From Rhinopithecus roxellana (lineage: Eukaryota; Chordata; Mammalia; Primates; Cercopithecidae), in contig NC_044552.1 of assembly GCF_007565055.1 (NCBI RefSeq), positions 151,521,859-151,585,858 on the forward strand: 64,000 nucleotides of DNA, in the 5' to 3' direction. The notes under the pieces are model-generated. The model did not search any database and had not been told where the DNA came from. It saw only the letters and a program-made list of their open reading frames with translations. A program made the translations under genes and the position numbers. Of the stretch, positions 1-11,452 are shown one piece after another; within the stretch, counting starts at the first letter, position 1, and each line of letters starts with the position of its first letter.

Positions 1-1289
1 ATCTGGAGATAAAATTTCAATAATGTGATCTTTAGATCTTAGAAAAAGAAAAATGTAGAAAATGTCAAATCATGAAATTTAGCAACATTGAATACCACAA
101 CACTGGTCGTCTTCTGCCAAATGAGCAGTTGTCACTTTTCACAAGCTGCTTCCTTCTTGTAACGTGACGCATGGCGTTTCCTAATGGCCTGAATCTTGAA
201 TACACCAGTTTCATGGTGACACAGGATGTTCACTTTCTCCAAAAACAATTTTGTGCTTGGAAACATTTTTTTCTTTAACATTTTCCTCCAAATTTTCTTT
301 AAATATAACCCACTTGTAACTAGCCATTACAACAATGGATCTTTAATAATTGCAGTAGAATCGCCACCACTGAAACTTCTGGAAGCATGACATTCTTGCA
401 TACATTTCTTCCTCCCCAGATGGCCTGTGGACGACAGGCCAGCACCACTCTGGGAAGGGCCCGAGCAGCCAAGAATTCTGTAGCATTCTATACAGAATGC
501 AGGTTGCTCCTGTTGGGCACATCGTAACCTGGATTTTATTATAACTTCAAATTTTATAATAACATTACATTTTATCATAATGGCACTCAAAAAAAGCTGA
601 ATGCAGAAAATAGAATACAACTATAGATTGTTTTCTAAACAGCATAAACACATACTTGTCTAAGATCACAAACCCCTGCGCAGATGCGGCCAGTCGGTGG
701 CTCGGGGCTGGCTTGACTGACACGTCTTCTTGTTCCAGCTTGTTTTTCATGATCCACTGATATTCTGTTTTCCATGATCCACTGATATTCTGTTTTCCAT
801 GCAGCTCGACATCAGAATTATTGTTTCCTTCTAACCTGGGCTTTCTCACTAAATGTAAAATATAGAATGCAGAGGCTTTTTGGTCTCTCTGAGAGCGGTT
901 GAGTCAAGGTGGATTTTAAATGCAGAATCTCATAAACTGTGTTTCTAAGCTGTGACACTGTGGTCCCTCACATATCTCTGCACAGATCCCACCAATATCC
1001 TGGGCCAATTGACTCTCTTCTCTACATCAAAAATGCATGAGGTGCATGGTGGAAGACCTCGGAGCTGAGCCCAGAGGCTCTGATTGAGTAGGCCTGCCCC
1101 AGCACAGTGATCCTGGTACAGTGACCCCCTTGAGCAGCCGTGCTGGTCCAGATGCTGCCATCACCTGAGGACCAGGTTTACAAAACCTCGCTCTCTAGAC
1201 TGGAGCTTGCTGGCCAGAATGAGTTTTTTAGCCATCATTTTTTAAAGACAGAACTGTGTTATAGTCATCACTAATATCGGTGGGATGTT
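1..1289. other. Intronic sequence with no recognised gene or repeat family
   Basis: AT-rich unique-looking sequence. The only structure seen is the perfect 25-bp tandem duplication at 748-797, listed separately. Open frames here are short and unrelated to any protein I know. Confidence 0.6.
748..797. repeat. Two-copy 25-bp perfect tandem duplication
   Basis: The unit starting catgatccactgatattc and ending tgttttc occurs at 748-772 and again at 773-797 with no difference, followed by the first four bases of a third copy. Perfect identity suggests a recent slippage or duplication event. It is not part of a repeat family that I recognise. Confidence 0.9.
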
Positions 1290-1500
1290 TGCTTTCCTCT
1301 GCATTATTTAACACTGTTAAACTTCACAGCCCTAAGGCCAAAGCACTCATCTCTGCTTTGCAGAAGTGAACAGCAAAGTGCCGGAGGGCTAAGGTGCTTG
1401 CCCCCGGTCACCCAGCTCCTACATACTGGCGCCCGGACCCAAATCCCACCTGTTCACCTGCAGCATCGAGGCCTCTTAACTGCTCCTACTATTTCATGAC
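1290..1500 (-). repeat. MIR SINE relic
   Basis: Reverse-strand resemblance to MIR: a gain-of-similarity stretch around cagaagtgaacagcaaagtg, then the segment corresponding to the MIR core (gtcacccagctcc, lower-strand version of the acctTGGGcaagt region) and the contacatac/ggaccc portion that answers to the tRNA-like part. It is heavily diverged and ends are approximate. Confidence 0.6.
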
Positions 1501-1670
1501 TTCCTAGGGCTGCGCAATTATAAGCTCAAGGACAGTACATGTAGGTGTGCAGCAGCAGGACAGCCCCCAGTCCAGGGCACAGATGAAGGAGTCCACGGCA
1601 CGTGGCTTCTGAGGGAAGGAACACGAGGCCCAGCATCTTGGGGGTAAGGAAACCTGGGTTCCAATCCTAT

Positions 1671-2022
1671 TGTATTAGTCCATTTTCACACTGCTGATAA
1701 AGACATTCCAAGACTGGGAAGAAAAAGAGGTTTAATTGGACTTACAGTTCCACATGACTGGGGAGGTCTCAGAATCATGGCGGGAGGCAAAAACACTTCT
1801 TATATGGCGGCAGCAAGAGAAAATGAGAAAGAAGCAAAAGTGGAAATCCCTGATAAACCCATCAGATCTCCTGAGACCTATTCACTATCATGAGAACAGT
1901 CTGGGGGAAACTGCCCCCATGATTCGAATTAATTCCCACCTGTCCCTCCTACAAAACATGGGAATTATGGGAGTACAATTCAAGATGAGATTTGGGTGGG
2001 GACACAGAGCCAAACCATATCA
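1671..2022 (-). repeat. THE1-type 3' LTR
   Basis: 352 bp starting tgtattagtccattttcac and ending ccaaaccatatca on the + strand, which is the reverse complement of the usual THE1 LTR. It aligns along its full length with the LTR at 3596-3949. Confidence 0.9.
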
Positions 2023-2833
2023 TTCCGCCCCTGACCACACTGAATTTCCTGTCCTCACATTTCAAAACCAATCATACCTTCACAGCAGTCCCCCAAAGTC
2101 TTAATACATTTCAGCATTAACCCCAAAGTTCACAGTCCAAAGTCCGATCCAAGACAAGGCAAGTCCCTTTCATCTATGAGCCTGAAAAATGAAAAGCAAG
2201 CTAGTTACTTCCTAGATACAATGGGGGTACAGTTATTGGGTAAATACAGCCATTCCAAAGGGGAGAAATTGGCCAAAACAAAGGGGTTATAGAGCCCATG
2301 CAAGTCCAAAATCCAGCGGGGCAGTCCAATTTTAGAGCTCTAGAATGATCTCCATTGACTCCAGGTCTCACATCCAGGTCACGCTGATGCAAGAGGTGAG
2401 TTCCCATGGTATTGGGCAGCTCCACCCCTGTGGCTTTGCAGGGTACAGCCTCCTTCTCAGCTGCTTTCATGGGCTGGTGTTGAGTGTCTGAGGCTTTTCC
2501 AGGCACACAGTGCAAGCTGTCGGTGGATCTACCATCCTGGGGTCTGGAGGATGGTGGCCCTCCTCTCACAGCTCCACTAAGCAGTGCCCCACTAAGGACT
2601 CTGTGTGGGGGCTCCAACCCCACATTTCCCTTCTGCACTGCCCTGGCAGAAGTTCTCCATGAAGACCCCGCCCCTACAACAAACTTTTGCCTGGCCATCC
2701 AGGCATTTCCATATGTCTTCTGCAATCTAGGCCGAGGTTCCCAAACCCCAGTTCTTGACTTCTGCGCACTCACAGGCTCAACACCACATGGAAGCTGCCA
2801 AGGCTTGGGGCTTCCACCCTCTGAAGCAACAGC

Positions 2834-3499
2834 CTAAGCTGTACCTTGGCCCCTTATAGTCACAGTTGGAGTGGCTGAGATGCAGGGCACCAAGTCCCTA
2901 GGCTGCACACAGCTCTGGGACCCTGGATCCAGCCCAGGAAACCATTTTCTCCTACGCCTCCAGGCCTGCAGTGGGAGGGGCTGCCATGGAGACCTCTGAC
3001 ATGCCCTGGAGCCATTTTCCCCGTTGTCTTGGGGATTAACATTCAGCTTCTCATTACTTATGCAAATTTCCTCAACCGTCTTGAATTTCTCCTCAGAAAA
3101 TGGGTTTTTCTTTCCTATCACATTGTCAGGCTGCAAATTTTCTGAACCTTTATGCTTTGCTTCCCTTATAAAACTGAACGCCTTTGACAGCACCCAAGTC
3201 ACCTCTTGAATGCTTTGTTGCCTAGAAATTTCTTCTGCCAGATACCCAAAATCATCTCTCTCAAGTTCAAAGTTCCACAAATCTCCAGGGCAGAGGCAAA
3301 ATGCTGCCAGTCTCTTTGCTAAAACATAAGAGTCACCTTTGCTCCAGTTCCCAACAAGTTCCTCATCTCCATCTGAGACCACCTCAGTCTGAACTTTATT
3401 GTCTATGTCATTATCAGCATTTTGGTCAAAGTCATTCAACAAGTCTCTAGGAATTTCCAAACTTTCCCACATTTTCCTGTCTTCTTCTGAGCCTTTCAA
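2834..3499 (-). pseudogene. Gag-like open frame remnant inside the THE1 element
   Basis: A 221-codon open frame begins MKGSEEDRKMWESLEIPRD on the - strand, just downstream of the element's 5' LTR and primer-binding region, where a retroviral gag would lie. It is acidic and charged in its first half and becomes Arg/Pro-rich at the end. I know MaLR elements carry a gag-derived interior without pol or env. This frame has no recognisable zinc knuckle, and it ends well before the 3' LTR. A second antisense frame (2201-2773) covers the rest of the interior. It is a relic of an endogenous element, not a host gene; expression is not shown. Confidence 0.6.
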
Positions 3500-3595
3500 A
3501 CTGTTCCAGTCTCTGCCTGTTACCCAGTTCCAAAGTCACTTCCACATTTTCATGTATCTTTTCAGCAATGCCCCACTCTACTGGTACCAATTTAT

Positions 3596-3949
3596 TATAT
3601 TAGTCCATTTTCACGCTGCTGATAAAGACATATCCAAGACTGGGAAGAAAGGGAGGTTTAATTGGACTTACAGTTCCACATGGCTGAGGAGGCCTCAGAA
3701 TCATGGCAGGAGGTGTAAGGCACTTCTTACATGGTGGTGGCAAGAGATATTGAGAAAGAAGCAAAGGCAGAAACCCCTGATAATCCCATCAGATGTCCTG
3801 AGACTTATTCACTATCATGAGAATAGCATGAGGAAACTACCTCTATGATTCAAATTATCTCCCACCGGGTCCCTCCTACAACATGTGGGAATGATGGGAG
3901 TACAATTCAAGCTAAGATTTGGGTGGGGACACAGAACCAAACCATATCA
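3596..3949 (-). repeat. THE1-type 5' LTR
   Basis: 354 bp paired with the LTR at 1671-2022. Being antisense to RPS6KA2, its U3 would drive transcription leftwards into the retroelement interior. It is diverged, and nothing in the sequence shows that it is active. Confidence 0.9.
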
Positions 3950-5160
3950 CCTGTTTTGTTTTATTTGGGACCTCAAGTCATTCACTCTCATCTTTGGAAT
4001 TTTTTTTTTCTTTTTTTTTTTATGTGAAATGAATAGATTGCTATCTTGGTGAGTTCCTTTACACCTGAAAAATTTTTTCTTCCAAACCAATCCATGGAGG
4101 AAATTCTGTGTTTAGAGAAATGGTTCCCATTGATAAAGAGGCAGCGGACTCATTAATGTCCTTCCATTCAGCTAAGTGGGAGGTGTTGTTCTGAGGTCTT
4201 AACTCTCCTGAGGTAAAAACATTGAAATGAAAGCATGTAAAAAAGGAAAGAAAAATCATTATACTTCTGTGAAGTTAAAATGTTGAAATATTTTCAGATG
4301 TAGAGAGAATAAACAAAAAGCAACACCAAACCCATCTGCTCATCAGTGGATCATCGTTTAAAATAGAAGCTGGCTTTTTTCCCTTCTGGAAAGCCTCACA
4401 CGATAAACACAATGAACAGGAAATGAGCAACCTTCCATTTCATAGTGCTTCCATCTTGGCAAAAGGTACCCTCTCGTGCTCGATTTGGCAGGTCTGGACT
4501 CCAGCAAAAGCCAGTGCTGAAAATAGTTCTCCGTACACTTCTGAGTGCTCCCCCGTACTCCCTGAGTGCGGATCACACATAGCCTCGTGTTATGCTTCTG
4601 ACTTTTGAATGCAAAGACAAAAAAATCACATGAATCATTGTAGTTATTCAAAGTTTTTACGTGTTGAAAATCTTTCCTCCAATGTGCTCTGAGAAGTCGT
4701 GTGGCATTCGTAAACAAAAGCTGTGTTAAAAGAGCCGGGCGTTTTGCATGTCTAGTTTTGTTGGTGGCTGTGTCTATCATGGTTGGGGCAGTCATTTCCC
4801 ACCCAGCCCAGCCCAGCCATGGTCAGTATAGGAGCAGTGGGGCAGACCAGGGGAATTTTTAAATTATTTGCTACATCGTTCTTGATTTGTTCATTTAAAA
4901 TCATTCTTATCTGTTGACAAAAGTAGATCCTTGGTAGCTCTTCCTGGTGGTTCCTGGTGTCTTACTAAGTCTACTATGTTTGAAGGTAATGCAAGTTTCA
5001 TTTATATAGAGCCTAGTCAGATATTTTACTACTTCAGAAAGTCCCGCTTTTCAAACTGCCTGATGAATTAACCTGTTTTTTCTGCAGTCATTTATATGTT
5101 TCCTGTTTCCATCTTACTCCTATCTTTATATAACTTCTTATTTGAAATACTCTTGCAGAA
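3950..5160. other. Intronic sequence with no recognised feature
   Basis: Begins with a T-rich tract near 3998-4021. A short cagcc tandem (about 4802-4818) is present. No exon, RNA gene or repeat family is recognised. Confidence 0.5.
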
Positions 5161-5713
5161 CTTAAAGTAGAACTACAACAGCAATTCCATTACTGGGCAT
5201 ATATCCAAAGGAAAATAAATCATTCTACCAAAAAGACGCATGCACTTGTATTTTCACTGCAACAACATTCACAGTAGCACAGATGTGGAATCAACTTAGG
5301 TGCTCATTAATGGTGGATTGGATAAAGAAAATGTGGTACATTTATATGATGGAATACTGCACAGCCATAAAAAGAATGAAATCATGTCCTTTGCAGTCAC
5401 ATGTATGCAGCTGGAGGTCATTATCCTAAGCAAATTAATTCAGGGACAGGAAACCAAATACCGCATGTTCTCACTTAAAAGCGGAAGCTCAGCATTGAGT
5501 ACACATGGGCATAAAGATGGGAACAGCAGACACTGGGGGCTACTGGGGAGGAGGGAAGGAGGGCGATGTGAACTTAAATACGGGGTACTGTACTCAGTAC
5601 CTGGGTGACGGGACCACCCATACCCCAGGCCACAGCATCATGCAATACACCCACATAACAAACCTGCACATGGATCTCCTGAATCCAGAATTTTTTTTTA
5701 AAGAATTTTAAAA
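5161..5713 (+). mobile_element. LINE-1 3' fragment (5'-truncated)
   Basis: About 550 bp corresponding to the end of L1 ORF2 and the 3' UTR. Recognisable landmarks are the ttactgggcatatatccaaagg and ggataaagaaaatgtggtac phrases, gccataaaaagaatgaaatcatg, and the G-rich 3' UTR, followed by aacctgcacatggatc and a short poly-T/A end. It is diverged, with several indels, and matches older primate L1P rather than young L1PA1-3. A G-quadruplex-type run (5535-5563) is typical of this UTR. Confidence 0.85.
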
Positions 5714-7164
5714 ATTAAAAAATCCTCCTCGGTCAGCACGCCAGGACTCAGGATAAGAGCAAGGAGTGGTGCCATTGCTGTCTGCATGCTGTAGAGAGAG
5801 AATGACCACGGCAGGGCCCACGTGTGCCTGGAGTGGACTGCATAGAGATGGTTTATTCTGAGCTGGTGGGACTGAGAGTCCTTTTAAAGATCCTGCGTGG
5901 CTGCTCTTTGTGGGTTGACGTTCCCTTTGACATGGATTTGCTGCGTCTGACACATCTTCACATGCACGAGGAGCTCGTCTTCTTTCTCTCCGAATGCTCT
6001 ATTAACTATTTAAAAGCTATCTCTAACTTTTTTCAAACCTGGGAAGTTCCCAGACTGTTTCACCATGCAGCTGATGGACTCTAGGCTACAATGTTATGCC
6101 ACCAGGCTCTGGAAGAGAACCTCGGTGTTTACAGTCATGACCCTGGCAGTCACTGGGAGTAAACGCAGCAAAGGCTGGTGAGGTCAGAGCCACAGAGTCA
6201 ATGTGACAAAACCCATGGGGCTTTGCAGTGGTGAGCTCACTTTGTAAAAAGTCAGCTGCAGCCTGACCCAGGGGCACATTCTTCAGGGAGGCACCTGCAT
6301 GCCTTCCTCAGCAGGAATTTAATCCTGGGTTTGCTGTTGGTCTGTACTTTACATGGAGAGCAGTGCCTCTTCCAGCATCAGAACAGGTGTGCTGAGTCCT
6401 CCGTCCTTCACGTAGAAAAAGATAAAAATCCCCCTGCAGATCCTGCCATCATCTTCAACTTAGGTGCAGCAGCAGACCCTCTGTTTTCCCTGAGTTTGCA
6501 CGAGGGTACTGCCCATCCCTGAATGTGCTACATAAAACGAGGTTCAGAAAGCTCTAACCAGAGGTGATGAGTGCCTGCCCTGATGGAGTGCCCTTCTCAT
6601 GACAGGGCAGAGGAGCTGGATTTGTGCAGGGTCAGTGTTGTCTTTGAAATGGACTTTCTGCATCTGATGTGGCTTCCCACAGCCAAGGATCTCAGCCTCC
6701 TGCCCTCCCTGCACCGGGCCATCCCCCCCGTCAGTGAAGGAGGGCTCCTGAGAGCTTCTGGGTACCCTGGGCACCCCAGGCACCCTGTCCTCATGGTGTG
6801 GGGTGAGGTTGGGCATGCGGAGGAGACTCCATTCTCTTCCTCTCCTGTACTCCACTCCCTCTGACCATGCAGGGGCTCCCTGGGCCCAACCTCATCAGCT
6901 ACATTTCTGCATTTCCCCTGTTTCCTTCTTCAGCAGACAGGGGTAGACCCGAACGTGCAGATGCAAGGGGAGCAGAGGACGTGGGAGCTGCTCCGTCTCA
7001 CACCCTGCATGAGGGTAGAGACTCGTGTGCTAGTGACGCAGGCTTCGTGTGGGCTCTGTTCCTGTTTGCTTGTGTCCCCCAAGGACCCTCAGTGAGGGGT
7101 CACAGGCAGGAATAAAGGGGGCCTTGCAGGTCCAGTTTCAGCCACCCTGGTCCCCTATCCCCAG

Positions 7165-7194
7165 GTCGGATGACCAGTGGAGCGTGGAGGAGCT
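7165..7194 (+). other. Exon-like 30-bp segment with strong flanking splice signals
   Basis: A pyrimidine-rich tract (ctggtcccctatccccag) ends at 7164 and a perfect gtaagt donor begins at 7195, enclosing 30 bp. The length is a multiple of three. Read in frame with the phase-0 RPS6KA2 exon at 40936 it would carry an immediate TGA; in the second frame it reads SDDQWSVEEL. It may be a pseudo-exon, a poison exon, or nothing; sequence alone cannot decide. Confidence 0.2.
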
Positions 7195-8262
7195 GTAAGT
7201 CCATCACCAGGGCTCTACCGCAGGGAACGAGAGCTATGTGAGAACCTCATCCTAGAGTCCTCAGGAGGGTTACTGTGAGGAAAGAGCTAAATACCTCACC
7301 AGCCACTTGTGTGGTTGCTGCAGAAATTGACAAAAGTAAACATCCCTTGGCTTAGCCAGCCTGAGAGACCACCAGACACCTTCCTAAACCAATATCTGTT
7401 TATTCGTGTTTGTTTTATAACATGCTTTCACTCTTCTCTTAGAATTAGTAATCGTACATGTTTATGTTGGAAGTTTGAAATCGTTTCATTCTTCTTATCA
7501 TTATTTATTGGGTAGCTAATATATGGAGGACATTGTATCAGATATTTCAATGAGAGAACTGGAAAGAAAATCAGAATCCCTAATCAATCCCACCACTCAG
7601 ATACACATATTTAATATCTGGGGACATGTTGGATCTTTCTTAAATTTATATCTATGTAGGAATTTTACTATAAAATTAATAAAAATTCTGAACCTAGAAT
7701 TTTGTGTTTAAAATGAAACGGAATATTATAGTGTATGTTCTCGTGTTATTAAATATTGCAAACGCATTTTATTTTATATATAATATTCTGTTGTTTGCCT
7801 TTATTAAGGCAATATAGAAGATGTAAGGGTTTATTCCCCCTCCCCCGCCACTGTTCTTCACTATGGATAATGCCAACATGGCACGTTTACACAGAAGTAT
7901 TTGTCCTTGGTTCTGATTTTTTCCAAAAATTCTAAAAAGGAAGTCAGTTGTTTCAAGATTATGATTTTTGATACAAAGGCACCGGATTGCTTTCCAGAGG
8001 CCGTTCAAGCTGCGCTCACACTGGCATTTGTCAGCAAGTCATCACCACACTCAACGTGGCAAATGTTAAGATATTTTTATTCTCAGCATGTTGATTAACT
8101 AGATAGGCAAAAAAAATCTCTCACCTATCTAATTTTATTTGTTTGATTACTAATGAGACTACTTTAAAGAATATATGTCTTGGATTTTAAATTTCCCTCC
8201 ATGTAAATTGTGCATTTCATTCCTTTAACCACTATTCTGTTTATTCTGGAGTGCTAGAACGT

Positions 8263-8292
8263 GCATGTGCGTGCATTCATGCACACACATGC
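8263..8292. repeat. Short inverted repeat of alternating purine-pyrimidine
   Basis: Arms of 14 bp (gcatgtgcgtgcat and atgcacacacatgc) pair with a single mismatch around a 2-bp centre. Both arms alternate purine and pyrimidine, a composition favouring Z-DNA or a small cruciform. It could simply be a degenerate CA/TG microsatellite. Confidence 0.7.
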
Positions 8293-8799
8293 CCGAGCAC
8301 ACATTATTTTGTGGTTCCCAACATTTTCTGTTTGTCATTGGCTTTTTCATTTTGCTTATGAGCTTTTAAAGTTTAGACCTTTTTCTGTAGCTAAATAACT
8401 GTCTTTCTGCTGTTGCTTTTAGGCTAGGTTCTTTGCTGTTCGGGAAGCAGGGACTTCTTTGCTGGTCTTTCTCCTAGTTCTCCGTGTTATGTGTGTCAGC
8501 ATTTGACATGAAACCGATAGAAGATGTTTTGGTATCTGATGGCAACTGGAGATGGACTCGATTTTTCATCTGATGAATTCCATGGCAGTTTCCCTGGTAC
8601 CCCTTGTGGGTTGGTCCCACGCTTCCTCTTTCCTTTGTGGAGCACGTCGGTCTCCCAGGCCTGCTGCGCATGCGGGGCGGCCTCATTGGTCCCGGAGTGC
8701 GTCTGCACCGCACTGTTGTCACGGTGCAGATTCACAGCACGGTTTAGCATCTGGCAGGGCAACTTCTCTCTCATGCCTTTATTTTCCCAGAATTCCTAT

Positions 8800-9330
8800 G
8801 TTATTCTTTATTATTTCGTGTAAAGTTTATAAAATTTTTGCCATTTTTAAATTCCTAAAAAGTCCCCTTAAAATTTGGATTTAAACTGGGTTAAACACTA
8901 TTGCAGTGAAAAGAATTGACATACTCAGTCTTCCCAGCCTACCTGTCTACTTACTCAGATCTGCCTTTGTGTCTCTGTAATGTTTCCCTTTGCTTTTCTA
9001 TATACCCTTTAGTTATTTTTAATATTTTAATATTCACTATTAAATGTTCGGGAGTAAATCTTTGAGTGTTGTCTGGTTTCCCCGTGGCACTGTCTTGCTA
9101 ATTTTGATTTATAAGCATGGAATTAATGTGTGTATTTCATGTTGTATCTAAACCCTGAATTATTACATCTGATGTATTTATTTTGGTTTATGCTGAATAT
9201 ACAAGCATACTGCCTTAGAGCTATATTTTGTAGTTCTTATTTCTATTTCTGTGCTTACTTCATTTGCTGAAATTTCCAGGAGAGTTTTAAGTAATGGTGG
9301 CAATTTCGTATATCCTTAGTTTAAGGGTTT
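8800..9330 (-). mobile_element. Old, degraded LINE-1 ORF2 fragment
   Basis: Phrases such as gaattgacatactcagtcttccc, ttgagtgttgtctggtttc and the ctgaaatttccaggagagttttaagtaatggtgg run correspond on the - strand to L1 ORF2 reverse-transcriptase sequence of old (L1M or HAL1-like) families. It is badly diverged; ends and family are uncertain. Confidence 0.5.
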
Positions 9331-11130
9331 TTGTTTTTGCAGATGAAACCCGTGAAACAGAAATCAAAGCATTGTCACTGGTGACCCTGACATCTGACTG
9401 TGAACTGGGTGCAGCTGTCAGAAGCAGCTTTGGGGCATGCAGGGCAGGCGAAGGGGAGCCAGGGCCCATCGCTGACCCGCCTTGTGCCTCTCTTTGAGGA
9501 GGTCGTGACTGCTCATGTTTCTCCGTACCCGGGTGCTGCCAACTCTCAGTGCTGCTTCCCAAGGGTCTGGAGCTATGGCAGGAAACTCCTGGGTCTGATG
9601 TAGTTGCTGTCACACCCTTGGGGTTGGTGCAAGAGGTGACAGGTGCTCAGTAGGCTTCTTTTGTGGGAACATGTCCCCTTGTCACCCTCATACTGGACAG
9701 CCTCTCCCTTGGATTTCTATGTGTGACTTGCTGAACTTTCTTTCAAGTGATAATCGTCTAGCCAGTACTTTAGTTCGGAGTTTTGAGACCTGCAAACTGA
9801 AAATAAGACATTTCTTCTGTGAATCTTGTGATCCTCAGTGCAATGGCAGAGGTTGAAAGTGCAGAATGAGGCATCTCTCCTGGGACTGTGGAATTGGGAT
9901 GTAAGTTTCAGTGCTGGCCAGCAGCCCTGCAGGATGAGGGGAAGACACTTTGCAAGGAATTGGCGCCAAGTCAGTACAGGGAGATGCGCTATTCCGCAGG
10001 GAGCGCTCCTTTGAGAAGGTGTTCTGCCATCCTTGCTGTCCCGAATCACCGTGCAGAGTAAGTATAGTTCCCAGAGGGATCACAAGGACGCAGAAGTCCA
10101 GAGTTCCCAAGATGACCTTGCCTGTGGTCCGCGCAGCTGCCTACCATGTGGCCCCTGCCCATGGAGGAGTCCTGGGAGTGACCAGAAAGACCCCTCATGA
10201 GAGCAGGTCCAGGGAGAATGCAAGAGGGTGGCGAGAATGCGTGGCCTGGAGATTCCCAGGGCGGCCCCAGCAGGGACCCGGGAGCCACACCCAGGAAGGT
10301 CAGTGAGGGCAGAGGCATCCGATGACAGGCCAGGGCCTTTCCCAAACCACCCAGAAGGTTCTTCTACAGGAAGAGACACACACCATGCAAACATCCGAGA
10401 TGCAGAAAGGGAGCTGAATGAGATGAGAGTAAACATCACTTGGAGAGCGGCCAGGGCAGCCCCAGAGGTAACCTCTCATGAAACCCAGTCCTTGGTGCCT
10501 TCCTGTGGAGAGGTCGCTCAGAAGAAAACCCGCCGTGGAAGATGGGAGGAGCAGAATGGGCCAAGCCAGGGCCAGCCCCAAGGCACCTGCGGGGTCTCAG
10601 CCCCTGTGAGTTGAAGATTCTGCCAGTCCTTGGGGAGGAATTCAATGGAAAGAGAATAATTATACGGAACATGCTTATGTCTGCACCCATTAACTTGGAG
10701 TAAACTTGCATCTTTTTACTTACAGACTTGTTTTTTTCCCAATACATTTCTTTGTTGTTGAATCCAGAATATAATCTTTTGTATACGTTTATTAATGTAA
10801 GCTTAATTTTTAATATACTTTTAACATACAGTATTTGGTAAATGAGAAAAAAAAAGTACTTGTTCAAAATCATGAAATCAGGAAGAAGCAGAGTCCAGAT
10901 TGATACCCAGATTTTCTGATTTAAAATATCACATTATTTGCACAAACTTGTCATTTGCATGTTTGTTTTCTAGTGTCAGTAATTATGCCACACACATTCA
11001 GAGACGGCTTTGAGCCTGTGCTGGTCACTAGCTACGCAGGGACTGGCAGAGTCACCTCCAGGGCAGGGCTCTGCCTGGTTAGTGGGGTCTCCGAAGTCAT
11101 GGGTCTTTTCAGCCCCAAAACGTGCTAGCC
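9331..11130. other. Intronic sequence with no recognised feature
   Basis: Contains a GC-richer portion (about 9950-10620) with long chance open frames on both strands, then AT-rich sequence to 10970. No splice-bounded exon or known repeat was recognised. Confidence 0.5.
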
Positions 11131-11144
11131 AGTAATACATTTTG

Positions 11145-11438
11145 CTTTTTGTTTTGTTTTTTTCTGAGATGGAGTTTTGCTCTTATGGCCCAGGCTGGAG
11201 TGCAATGGTGCAATCTCGGCTCATCTGCAACCTCCACCTTCCGGATTCAAGCAATTCTCCTGCCTCAGCCTCCTGAGTAGCTGGGACTACAGGTGCCTGT
11301 CACCATGACCGGCTAATTTTTTTGTGTTTTTAGTAGAGACGGGGTTTTGCCATGTTGGCCAGGCTGGTCTCGAACTCCTGACCTCAGGTGATCCGCCTGT
11401 CTAAGGCTCCCAAAGTGCTGGGTCACCGCACCTGGCCA
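11145..11438 (-). mobile_element. Alu SINE (AluS-type), antisense
   Basis: A T-rich start, then the usual gagatggagttttgctc, both monomers, and the cctggcc end. Flanking 14-bp target duplications agtaatacattttg (11131-11144) and agtaatagattttg (11439-11452) differ at one base. About 14 bp of the attacaggcgtgagcc motif near the 5' monomer head is deleted (gtgctgggtcaccgc). Confidence 0.95.
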
Positions 11439-11452
11439 AGTAATAGATTTTG

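Larger units (their letters stand above)
1671..3949 (-). mobile_element. Nearly full-length THE1/MaLR LTR retroelement, antisense to the gene
   Basis: A 2.28-kb element has two direct LTRs (1671-2022 and 3596-3949) around a 1.57-kb interior, the size expected for an intact THE1. Both LTRs end in TG...CA form (the right one has tatattag in place of tgtattag). The two flanks, cctat at 1666-1670 and cctgt at 3950-3954, form a 5-bp target duplication with one later change. Reading on the - strand, the right LTR is the 5' LTR, and just inside it lies a tggtacc tRNA-primer-binding-like site near 3582-3588. The LTRs are roughly 85 percent identical by eye, so the insertion is old. The family name is from memory of the consensus; MST is the alternative. 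Confidence 0.9.
5714..8799. other. Intronic sequence with no recognised gene
   Basis: Unique-looking intron, GC-richer around 6550-7200 and AT-rich from 7400 to 8500. Noteworthy items within it, a possible micro-exon at 7165-7194 and an alternating purine-pyrimidine inverted repeat at 8263-8292, are listed separately. Confidence 0.5.

Noticed and set aside
10228..10614. A possible alternative first exon with an open frame
   Set aside because: There is no convincing promoter, and the frame does not match any RSK N-terminus that I remember. The nearby gtaacc is a weak donor.
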